DNA from: Bacteroidota bacterium
GTDB taxonomy: Bacteria; Bacteroidota; Bacteroidia; Bacteroidales; F082
Length of the DNA stretch: 42,959 bases
Assembly (NCBI GenBank): GCA_023396415.1
Contig: JAEWWJ010000004.1
Span: forward strand, 1 to 42,959
Direction: 5' to 3'
In this document: positions 9,120 through 17,004 of the stretch, piece by piece
How positions within the stretch are numbered: the stretch's first letter is position 1
Layout of the letters: the number at the start of each line of letters is the position of its first letter
Translations under genes and position numbers: made by a program
The notes under the pieces: model-generated
What the model was told of the DNA's origin: nothing
Database searches by the model: none
The model's input: the letters and a program-made list of their open reading frames with translations, nothing else

Positions 9120-9470
9120 TTTTTGTTTAAAACATTGATTAAAAAGGCTTTATAAAGCCCGAAAGGATGAAAAAAGGGAATTACGAAAACCTGTCGCGTT
9201 CTTTTATGTTTAAAAATGTCAGCTTGAAAGTCGGCTGATAAGTCATAACAGGTGGATTTGAATTGGATACAAAACTACTGCAACCGTTTGAGAAAAGCAA
9301 ACCAAATGTTGCTGATGTGGCTACCTCAAGCGAGCTTTAGTGGTTTCAACAAAATTGTATTGAGTTTTAATAGCCAAAGCATTTAAAACACACATCAGAT
9401 AAACAAATTTCAACTTTTGATGTTTGATAATTTTTAAGCTCGCTTAACTTTTAATTTTAGTCAAACATTT
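9120..9470. other. Intergenic region between divergent tnaA and the DtxR remnant
   Basis: About 350 bases with no convincing ORF. It must hold the promoters of both neighbours, but I could not single out a clear TAnnTTTG element, and I see no recognisable palindromic metal-box operator. Confidence 0.4.
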
Positions 9471-10128
9471 ATATCTGCATCCATCGAAAATTTTATTAAA
9501 GCCATTTACCTCCAAAATCAACGCGAAGGAAACGATGTCAGGCCCGGTACTTTGGCCAAGATGCTGAACATCACCAACGCGGCTTTAACGGATATGGCCC
9601 GCAATCTTGCATCAAAAAACCTGATCGTTTATACGAAATATAAACCTCTATCACTAACGCTGTCCGGCCAATTGCTGGCCATGAATGTGTTGAGAAAACA
9701 TCGGTTGTGGGAAACCTTTCTGCACCAAACCCTTCAGCTTTCGTTGCTTGAAATTCATCAGCAGGCCGAGATGCTCGATCATTTTACCTCAGATTTTCTA
9801 TCTGAAAAAATATATCTGTTTTTAGGCTATCCGACCACTGATCCGCATGGAGACCCCCATTCCTAATGCTGATGGACAAGCCCGAAACGACGATACAAGC
9901 ATCACCCTTTCAAATGCTGAAGTAGGCAAAGAATACACCATTGTTCGGCTGTTCAGCTCCGATCCCGATTTCTTTGATTTCTGCGCAGCCAACCACATTG
10001 CCCTCAACAGCCGCATCAAATTAGAGCAACATTTTGAACATCAAAAAATGAGTGAAATCAGTATAAATGGACAGCATATTGTTCTAAATGACACATTTAC
10101 AAAAGTGATATATGTACAAACAAAATAG
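9471..10128 (+). pseudogene. DtxR-family metal-dependent regulator with FeoA tail, frameshifted
   Basis: The first frame encodes SASIENFIKAIYLQNQ..., then a winged helix (PGTLAKMLNITNAALTDMARNL) and a dimerisation region with metal-ligand-like HRLWETFL and HQQAEMLDH. It runs to the hallmark DPHGDP and ends at TAA 9864-9866. Removing one base from the C5 run at 9854-9858 would restore DPHGDPIPNADG and lead directly into the FeoA/SH3-like C-terminal domain, which is open to the TAG at 10126. The expected start codon position holds ATA (9471-9473), and no ATG, GTG or TTG occurs before codon 28. The second part has its own ATG at 9847, so a separate 93-residue FeoA-like peptide could be made. The family represses iron or manganese uptake genes; the receptor gene follows by 7 nt. 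Confidence 0.8.
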
Positions 10129-10135
10129 TAATTCA

Positions 10136-12520
10136 ATGAGAAAAACCCTTTTAATTTTTATTGCGATAGCTTTTTTTGCCGTGCATCTTTCCGCTCAAAA
10201 AAGCGATGCCAACGTGGTTGGCGACCTTCAATCCGAAGGCGAACACGTTCCCTTTGCCAATGTTTTTATTAAAGGCACCAACATAGGCACCACCACCGAC
10301 GAAACAGGTCACTACATGTTGGTGAACCTGCCGGTTGGAAAGCATGTGTTGGTAGCCAATTTTGTAGGGTATAAAAACCACGAGGTGGAGATTGAAATCG
10401 TGGCCGGAAAATCCATAGAAGTAAATTTTGAAATCAAGTTGGAGGTCATGCGATTGGACGAGGTGGTGGTTACCGGAACCAAAACCTTTTAGCGGCAAAC
10501 CGAAGCGCCGGTGATCGTAAACGTTCTCGACAGTAAGACCATCAAAGCAGTTCAAGCCTGCAACATCTCCGAAGGCTTGCGTTTTCAGCCTGGGTTAAGG
10601 GTCGAAACCGATTGTCAAACATGCAATTATACCCAACTCAGAATGAATGGATTAGGAGGTGGGTATTCGCAAATTTTGATCAACGGCAGACCTATTTTCA
10701 GTCCATTGATCGGATTGTATGGCATGGAGCAAATTCCCGCTAATATGGTTGATCGTATCGAGGTGGTGCGCGGCGGCGGATCGGCACTCTACGGTTCCAG
10801 CGCCATTGGCGGAACGGTGAACGTGATTACGCAAATGCCAAAAAGCAATGCTTACGATTTAAGTTTTACTTCACACATCATCAACGGCGAGGCCCAGGAT
10901 AACGTCCTCAATGGCAACATCAGCGTGGTAAATCCAAAACGAAATGCAGGGGCTGTGTTTTTTGTTAACAACAGAAATCGAGATACTTATGATCATCAAG
11001 GTATCAGCTTATTGCCCGATGGCAGTAAAAAGATGGAAAAAGACAATTTCTCCGAATTGCCAAAGCTCAGCAACAATTCCTTTGGTGCCAACTTGTTTTA
11101 CAAGCCCACCCTCAATCAAAAAATCGAACTCAACTTCACCAGCCTTTATGAATACCGTTATGGTGGCGAAATGATTGATAAACAAGCACATTTGGCACAA
11201 CAAATAGAAGAACGCTTGCACAACATCCTGATGGGAGGAATTGATTATCAAATCAATTTTAACGACAACCAAAGTTCATTCATTGCCTATTTTGCCGGCC
11301 AACAAACCGATCGCGACCATTACACCGGCTTGTTCCCCGTGCGAGATGAGTATGAAACAGCAGAAGATTTTGATGCCGCCTTGTACGAACATCTCAGCAA
11401 CCCTCCTTATGGAAAAACAACAAACGCAACCCTCCAAGGCGGACTGAATATGAACCACCGCTTCAATAATTTTGTGGGAGGAACCAATGTTGTTACTGCC
11501 GGCGTGGAATACCTTTTTGATGAGGTGCTTGATTCCATTTCACAATATAAATATGGAATTGATCAACAAACGAAAAACTTTGCGGGTTTTTTACAAAGCG
11601 ATTGGCAAATCAACCCGTCTTTTACCCTTTTGATGGGGCTGCGGGCCGACAAGCACAACCTCGTTGACCACACCGTTTTCAGCCCAAGGGTTTCATTGTT
11701 GTACCGTTTGAAGAGTTATACCCAGTTTCGATTGACTTTGGGAACAGGTTTTCGTGCACCACAAGCCTTCGATACCGATATGCACCTTGCCTTTTCAGGT
11801 GGCGGAATCTCGCATATAACCCTCGATCCCAACCTCAAAGAAGAACGATCGAACAGCATCAGCGGCTCCATTAACTTTGACCAGCCCAAAGAGCACTATA
11901 TTTTAGGATTTACACTTGAAGGCTTCTACACCCGATTGGATGATGCCTTTTACCTTCAGCCGCTCGGCGCCGATGATTTGGGCGAGCGTTACGAAAAAAG
12001 AAACGGTCAAGGAGCTACAGTTCAAGGATTTACTATAGAAGTACGCGTCAATTACGACAAGAAAATACAGCTCAATGCAGGCATCACCCTGCAAAAGAGT
12101 GAGCACGACGAAGCTATTTTTCACATAGATTCCATTGCCGGAAGCAAAAAAGAGTTTCTACGCAGCCCCAACCAATATGGTTATACTGTTTTGACGTTTA
12201 CCCCCGGTAAAAACTTCAATGCCTCTATCAATGGCGTGTTCACCGGACCGATGCTTATGGCCAAGTTTTCGCCCAATGAAAGCCTCGAAGCAAGTGAATA
12301 CCGCAATTCCCCGTCCTTTGCCGAATTTGGCATCAAGTTAAGCTATACCTTTCCGCTTCAATCGGTTGATACAGGACTTGAACTTTATGGTGGAATCAAA
12401 AACATCACCAATATTTATCAAGATGATTTTGACAATTACCGAAACCGTGACAGCAATTATATTTATGGTCCGGGCTTACCCCGCACATTTTTTATTGGCA
12501 TAAGATTAAAATCTTTGTAA
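10136..12520 (+). pseudogene. TonB-dependent receptor gene with in-frame TAG at codon 119
   Basis: One 795-codon frame starts at ATG 10136 (signal peptide RKTLLIFIAIAFFAVHLSAQ). It has a carboxypeptidase-regulatory-like domain (about 25-105), then the TonB-box-like stretch VVVTGTKTF. Immediately after it comes TAG at 10490-10492, with the frame still open into RQTEAPVIVNVL. The plug follows (QLRMNGLGGGYSQILINGRPI, IEVVRGGGSALYGSSAIGGTVNVIT), then a 22-strand-type barrel ending in an aromatic C-terminal strand (FFIGIRLKSL). Apart from the TAG the gene looks complete and well conserved. The plug has a CQTC pair (about Cys160-163). With the DtxR remnant just upstream, iron or another metal chelate is the likely ligand, which is an inference. 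A GTG at 10511 could start a product lacking the signal peptide, which would not be exported. Confidence 0.85.
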
Positions 12521-12642
12521 AACATTTGTTTGTAAAACATTGGTTAGATGCACTTAGATGAGGCTAAAGAGAGAATAGAAAAAATATCATTTCTATCTCT
12601 TTTTAGCTTTTTTCGTGGTGCAGAATGAGGTTTCGATTTTAC

Positions 12643-12650
12643 TAATTTTG
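12643..12650 (+). promoter_or_regulatory. -7 promoter element of the RNase H gene
   Basis: TAATTTTG lies only 4 nt upstream of the ATG at 12655. With initiation about 5-8 nt past the motif, the mRNA would begin at or very near the start codon and be effectively leaderless. Confidence 0.55.
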
Positions 12651-12654
12651 CGGA

Positions 12655-13272
12655 ATGGCAAAAAATAAATTTTACGTAGTGTGGAATGGCCGCCGAACAG
12701 GCGTTTTCTGCAGTTGGGCAGCCTGCCAGGAGCAAATCTTTGAATTTAAAGCTGCGCGCTACAAGTCGTTTCCCGATCGCCATACCGCTGAGCAAGCTTT
12801 TCTTAAAGGTGCACCTGCTTCATCACCTAAAAGCAGCAGCAGTGTTAAGCCGGGGGCCGAGGGCCGACCATTGGAAGAAGCCTTGGCCGTTGACGCCGCC
12901 TGCTCGGGCAATCCGGGTGATATGGAATACCGTGGAGTGTTGAGCCCAAGTGGTGTTGAGGTTTTTAGAAGTAAGGTGTACAAAATGGGCACCAATAACG
13001 TGGGTGAGTTTTTGGCCATCGTTCACGGATTGGCATGGCTCAAACAACAAAACCGTTCAATGACCATTTACAGCGATTCGGAAAATGCCATCAAATGGGT
13101 AAAAACCGGCAAAGTGCGCACAAAACTGGTAGCAACAGCACAAAACGCAGCATTGTTCGAGCTGATTCAAAGAGCTGAAACTTGGTTGCAAAACAACAAA
13201 ATTCAGGTGCCGTTGCGCAAATGGGAAACCAAAGACTGGGGAGAGATTCCGGCAGATTTTGGAAGAAAATAA
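12655..13272 (+). CDS. rnhA: Ribonuclease HI with N-terminal viroplasmin domain
   Basis: 205 residues. The first 50 or so (KFYVVWNGRRTGVFCSW, then ARYKSFPDRHTAEQAF) are a caulimovirus-viroplasmin/hybrid-binding domain that grips RNA-DNA duplexes. A Ser/Pro-rich linker of about 20 residues leads to the RNase H fold. The catalytic acids are all visible: Asp80 (VDAACSGNPG), Glu118 (NNVGEFLA), Asp141 (IYSDSENA) and Asp201 (IPADFGRK). It cleaves RNA in RNA-DNA hybrids during primer removal and R-loop clearance. The gene is monocistronic and faces rlmH convergently, 20 nt away. Confidence 0.93.
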   Translation: MAKNKFYVVWNGRRTGVFCSWAACQEQIFEFKAARYKSFPDRHTAEQAFLKGAPASSPKSSSSVKPGAEGRPLEEALAVDAACSGNPGDMEYRGVLSPSGVEVFRSKVYKMGTNNVGEFLAIVHGLAWLKQQNRSMTIYSDSENAIKWVKTGKVRTKLVATAQNAALFELIQRAETWLQNNKIQVPLRKWETKDWGEIPADFGRK

Positions 13273-13292
13273 ACTGCGTTTTCAGAACATTT

Positions 13293-13766
13293 TCAATCGT
13301 GATGGTAAGGCTCGCCGCGCAAGATACTGAAAGCCCGATACAGCTGCTCCACAAAAATCAATCGCACCATTTGGTGTGAAAACGTCATGGCCGACAGCGA
13401 AATGGATTCTTGCGCCCGTTGATAAACTGCCTGCGAAAAGCCATAAGGGCCACCTACGACAAAAACCAATCGTTTAGGACCGTTGGATATTTTACGTTTG
13501 AGCAAGGCTGAAAATTCTCGCGATGTATGTTGTTTTCCGTTTTCATCCAACAGCACCAAGCCATCGCCGGGCTGCAACTCAGCCAGCAACAATTCGCCTT
13601 CGGCTTGTTTTTGTTGTTCAAAACCCAGATTTTTTCTGTTTTTCAAATCCGGCAACAATTTAATTTCAAATGGAACATAATGCACCATTCGATCTACATA
13701 TTTTTTAATGCCTGTTTCGAGATATTTTTCATCCGTTTTACCTATGGCGAGCAATAATATCTTCAT
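13293..13766 (-). CDS. rlmH: 23S rRNA (pseudouridine-1915-N3)-methyltransferase RlmH
   Basis: 157 residues, the normal RlmH length. It is a SPOUT methyltransferase. The start ILLLAIGKTDEKYLETGIKKY, the SAM-binding knot VFVVGGPYGF and the C-terminal YRAFSILRGEPYHH are all family hallmarks. It methylates pseudouridine 1915 of 23S rRNA helix 69 on the assembled 70S ribosome. The start is ATG 13764-13766. The upstream gene on the same strand ends 30 nt away, so the two may form an operon. Confidence 0.95.
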   Translation of the reverse strand: MKILLLAIGKTDEKYLETGIKKYVDRMVHYVPFEIKLLPDLKNRKNLGFEQQKQAEGELLLAELQPGDGLVLLDENGKQHTSREFSALLKRKISNGPKRLVFVVGGPYGFSQAVYQRAQESISLSAMTFSHQMVRLIFVEQLYRAFSILRGEPYHHD

Positions 13767-13796
13767 TATTATAGAGTTATTTATATTAACTTTTGG

Positions 13797-14351
13797 CTAA
13801 TCCGCGATGTTTTCCAGCCGCTTTAACACCATTTTAGCCCTCGAACGAAACCCTGAAGAGGCATAAGGCAACACCGACCTGATTTGTTGTTCCACCTCTG
13901 GAATCAATTCGGGCATCCAGCAGCAAAGGCGTAAAAGCACCATCATGGCGTTGGCCCGAACGGCGATGGCATGTTTTCCTGAAACCATCCATTTTAAGCA
14001 GGCGTCGAACAATAAGCCGGCTTTTGCATCGGCAATAGGACACCCCGCGATAATTCTCAAGAGATTGCGCCGAACGCTGTCGGAAGTTATCGCAAAAAAC
14101 ATTTCAACCAACTGTGTTTCAAGTCCATATATAAGTTTTGGATGTTGGTCATAGATGTGGCTCAGCAGCCAGGAGGCAGTCATGGCATCATGCTTTTTGG
14201 TGCTTTGAACCAAAACCAGCACCTGATCTATCCGTTGGGGCCGCTGTGCAACCCAATCGGTTACCATTAAAATATGACTGCGCGACAATGGTTGATCCAG
14301 TAGCGATTGCAGGCGCACTAAGTCACTATCGGATTGATATTCTGCTGTCAT
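13797..14351 (-). CDS. Helical-repeat (HEAT-like) protein of unknown function
   Basis: 184 residues from ATG 14351 (TAEYQSDSDLVRLQSLL). The open frame extends 40 codons upstream, but that part looks like an unrelated hydrophobic reading. The sequence is all-alpha, with repeated leucine-rich helices (for example QRIDQVLVLVQSTKKHDAMTA, VRRNLLRIIAGCPI, VRANAMMVLLRLCCW, FRSRAKMVLKRLENI) in the manner of HEAT or armadillo repeats. There is no signal peptide or membrane helix. Similar adenylosuccinate-lyase-neighbour helical proteins occur in Bacteroidota, but I do not recognise a function. It lies upstream of rlmH. Confidence 0.6.
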   Translation of the reverse strand: MTAEYQSDSDLVRLQSLLDQPLSRSHILMVTDWVAQRPQRIDQVLVLVQSTKKHDAMTASWLLSHIYDQHPKLIYGLETQLVEMFFAITSDSVRRNLLRIIAGCPIADAKAGLLFDACLKWMVSGKHAIAVRANAMMVLLRLCCWMPELIPEVEQQIRSVLPYASSGFRSRAKMVLKRLENIAD

Positions 14352-14655
14352 TGTATGTTCCTTTTCAAGCGTCAAAGATATAAAAGAGCCTACCCAATTT
14401 CCAAAAAAGAGGCCTGAAACCGACAGTAAGAAAAGCTGCTTTTGCAAGCTAAAGCGATAGAAAGTTAACATTAAGCCGATTTTTTGAGCATTTTACCGAT
14501 TAAAAAACGCTCGAATGGAATCAAATACTAAGGCCCATTTTTATGCAAATGCAGGATGAGTTGGTATTTGAGGGCTTTGGCAATTTCAAATTTTTCTTTG
14601 AAGGAAAAGCCTTACCTTTACTGACTTTTTATAACTTCCTGAAAAAAATTATGTT
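14352..14655. other. Intergenic region before the GreA/Rnk-like gene
   Basis: About 300 bases between divergent genes. A near-consensus TACCTTTA occurs about 40 nt before the ATG at 14656, but it lacks the final G. No hairpin or RNA gene was recognised. Confidence 0.35.
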
Positions 14656-15066
14656 ATGAGCAAAATTATCATCAACAGGCTCGACTATGCCCGTATAAAA
14701 AAGAGTATCAGCGATGCACGATTGTTTAGATCCATCAACAGTGCTGAGGCAGAAAAACTGAATCTCGAATTGGATTCGGCTGAAATTATGGAACCCCAAG
14801 CCATTCCTTCTGATGTTGTGACAATGAACTCCATCGTGAAAATGACTTTTTTAAGTAGCAACAAAGTGGTTAGTTTTCAAATTGTTTATCCCCATCAGGC
14901 CAGCGTAAGAGAAAACAAAATCTCCATTTTTTCGCCCATCGCCACAGCATTGATAGGGTACAAAGTGGGTGACGAGATTGAGTGGATTGTACCGGGAGGA
15001 TTGACAAAAATCCGAATTGACGAAATAGTTTATCAACCCGAGGCCTCTGGTGAATACGATTTGTGA
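14656..15066 (+). CDS. GreA/GreB C-terminal-domain (Rnk-like) transcription factor
   Basis: 136 residues: a short helical N-terminus (LDYARIKKSISDARL) and a GreA/GreB C-terminal FKBP-like domain. The latter has VVTMNSIVKMTF, FQIVYPHQAS, KISIFSPIATALIGYKVGDEIEW and a final PGG loop. This is the layout of Rnk, the nucleoside diphosphate kinase regulator that binds RNA polymerase near the secondary channel but lacks the long cleavage-promoting coiled coil of GreA. A role in modulating transcription is expected from the family only. The FemAB-like gene follows after 26 nt and may be co-transcribed. Confidence 0.85.
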   Translation: MSKIIINRLDYARIKKSISDARLFRSINSAEAEKLNLELDSAEIMEPQAIPSDVVTMNSIVKMTFLSSNKVVSFQIVYPHQASVRENKISIFSPIATALIGYKVGDEIEWIVPGGLTKIRIDEIVYQPEASGEYDL

Positions 15067-15092
15067 CGTGGCTTTCATAAAAAACCGATGAC

Positions 15093-16217
15093 ATGATTAA
15101 AGATGTTTTTATCAAAGAAATTGAGGCCTTAAACCAAACACCCATCGTTCAGCAAACCGCATTTTGGTCGGCAGTGAAAAACAAATTGGGAGCATCTACG
15201 GTTGCCGTTGATTTTAAAACTAGCGTGCAAACCCTTATTCACCAAGGCACAACTGTTGGAAATGTACATTCCGACTTGCTCATTATCCTTCAGCAAGTGG
15301 GCCATAACAATTGTATTGCTTACGTGCCATATGGTCCTGAAATCGAACCCAATGAAGAAGATCAGGGGGCATTTCTCGAAGAGCTTTCGGAAAGTTTGCG
15401 CTCCTTTTTACCCAAAAATTGTATCCTGATTCGCTATGATTTGCATTGGGAATCCTACTGGGCCAAAAACAGCGATGCCTTCGACTTCAATGGCAATTGG
15501 TTAGGCGAACCTGAAGTGGGTTTTCAAGAACTCCGCTTCAACATCAATACTGTGAATTGGAACTTTAAAAAATCGCAATTCAATATTTTGCCTTCTAACA
15601 CCATTTTTCTAAATCTGCAACCTGCTGAGCAGGAAATTTTGGATCGCATGAAGCCCAAAACCCGCTACAATATCAGTCTTTCGCAACGCAAAGGCGTTAC
15701 AATACGTTCGGGCGGCATCGAGCGGATGGAAACTTGGTATGCGTTATACAGGGAAACCGCTATGCGTAACAACATCTACCTCAATGACATCAAATATTTT
15801 GAGGCGATACTGTCGGCCCGTGCCGAAAACACCACTTCGCCTGCCGAGGTACATTTGTTGATTGCCGAATCGGATGGTATTCCTCTTGCAGCCATGTTTC
15901 TCATTATTTCGGGCCATCGTGGCTCGTATTTGTATGGCGCTTCTTCCGATTTGAACCGAAATTTAATGGCCACATACTCCCTGCAATGGGAAGCCATAAA
16001 AATTGCCAAATCCAAAGGTTGCACCGAGTATGATATGTTCGGCATTGCGCCCAACGCCAACGCAGCCCACCCTATGAGCGGCCTTTATAAGTTTAAAAGT
16101 GGCTTTGGCGGACAGCCTTATCACAGCTTAGGGTGTTGGGATTACCCCCTCGACAACGAAGGATACATCCGTTTCAAACATGCTGAATTGGGCAGCAAAG
16201 GTTTTCACATGAATTGA
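15093..16217 (+). CDS. FemAB/FemX-like peptidoglycan bridge aminoacyltransferase
   Basis: 374 residues with the two GNAT folds of the FemABX family. The N-terminal half holds CIAYVPYGPEIEP and the Trp-rich part. The C-terminal half has MKPKTRYNISLSQRKGV (the conserved K.R.NI..a...GV), then a GNAT core (LAAMFLIISGHRGSYLYGASS) and YDMFGIAPN. Family members add amino acids from aminoacyl-tRNA to the peptidoglycan stem peptide. Gram-negative homologues are common but their substrates are mostly unknown. It probably acts at the inner face of the cytoplasmic membrane. Confidence 0.82.
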   Translation: MIKDVFIKEIEALNQTPIVQQTAFWSAVKNKLGASTVAVDFKTSVQTLIHQGTTVGNVHSDLLIILQQVGHNNCIAYVPYGPEIEPNEEDQGAFLEELSESLRSFLPKNCILIRYDLHWESYWAKNSDAFDFNGNWLGEPEVGFQELRFNINTVNWNFKKSQFNILPSNTIFLNLQPAEQEILDRMKPKTRYNISLSQRKGVTIRSGGIERMETWYALYRETAMRNNIYLNDIKYFEAILSARAENTTSPAEVHLLIAESDGIPLAAMFLIISGHRGSYLYGASSDLNRNLMATYSLQWEAIKIAKSKGCTEYDMFGIAPNANAAHPMSGLYKFKSGFGGQPYHSLGCWDYPLDNEGYIRFKHAELGSKGFHMN

Positions 16218-16275
16218 TGTTGAATTGCCAAATCCAGAAGAAAGAGTAGTTTTTAATGTTTTTTACCGTGCTGTT

Positions 16276-17004
16276 TTATCCTAAAACAACGGCCAACACT
16301 TCATGCGATTGCATTCCTTTGAAACCGGGCAAATGCAGTCGGTAATACACAATCAAGTTTTCGAGCAGTTGCCTTCTTGCTTCCCTACCCGGATGCAGGC
16401 TTTGCAACTGCTCGAGGCTGATATGGCAAAGTTGATCAAAAAAAACACTTAGCTCCGCGTTGATAGAATGAACCGGAGCCGGAACAGGGTTTTTAAACAT
16501 ACCATCCATCAGATCAAATACTTGACCTTTTTTATAATTATCGCTTTTGGGATAGAATCCTAAATACCGACTCAATTCTATCATGAAGAAGAGGTGAAAA
16601 TTGGCATAATTCAGCTGTTGCAGATCGAGCCATTGCAACGACTGATGAACAAAACCAAACAAAGGGCGATTGGGATTCATTTCGTTGATCGTTTTGCTGA
16701 GCAACTCGCTAAGAAAGATCACGAGGGCATTTTTTTGCAGTCCGGAATGCAGTGTTTGGTAGCTTGTTTCAACAGCAATTTCGGTCATAAAATGCAAATC
16801 TCTACCGGGTTTAATTCGGGCTATAAACTCGATGAGGGTAAGCGGCTGAAAAAAAGCCGGTTTAAAACGTGAGTGTTTGGTATAAGCTCCTTTAATAATA
16901 AAAGAGAGTAGGCCATGGTTTTCGGTAAAAACCTTTACAATCAAGCTGCTATCGCCATACTTGAGGTGCTGCAAAACGATTCCCCTGCTGCTGTTTTCGC
17001 TCAT
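16276..17004 (-). CDS. recO: DNA repair protein RecO
   Basis: 242 residues, standard length. The N-terminal OB fold (GIVLQHLKYGDSSLIVKVFTENHGLLSFIIKGA) and the following helical domain match RecO. The zinc cysteines known from some RecO proteins are not seen. RecO works with RecR and RecF to load RecA onto SSB-coated gapped DNA. Its ATG overlaps the end of porZ by four bases (ATGA at 17001-17004), so its translation is probably coupled to porZ. The same porZ-recO pairing is known in Bacteroidota. Confidence 0.92.
   Translation of the reverse strand: MSENSSRGIVLQHLKYGDSSLIVKVFTENHGLLSFIIKGAYTKHSRFKPAFFQPLTLIEFIARIKPGRDLHFMTEIAVETSYQTLHSGLQKNALVIFLSELLSKTINEMNPNRPLFGFVHQSLQWLDLQQLNYANFHLFFMIELSRYLGFYPKSDNYKKGQVFDLMDGMFKNPVPAPVHSINAELSVFFDQLCHISLEQLQSLHPGREARRQLLENLIVYYRLHLPGFKGMQSHEVLAVVLG

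Noticed and set aside
939..10492. Uniform C-to-T damage or deaminase editing as the cause of the internal stops
   Set aside because: The original residues cannot be shown to be Gln. The stop at codon 3 is more easily from Lys (AAA), and the one at codon 154 aligns with Phe in the sister module. No common mutation type can be claimed.
939..12520. A changed genetic code (TAA/TAG read as an amino acid)
   Set aside because: Clear housekeeping genes in the window (recO, rpiB, nadA, the cys genes) end with ordinary stop codons, TAA among them, at the expected family lengths and contain no internal stops.
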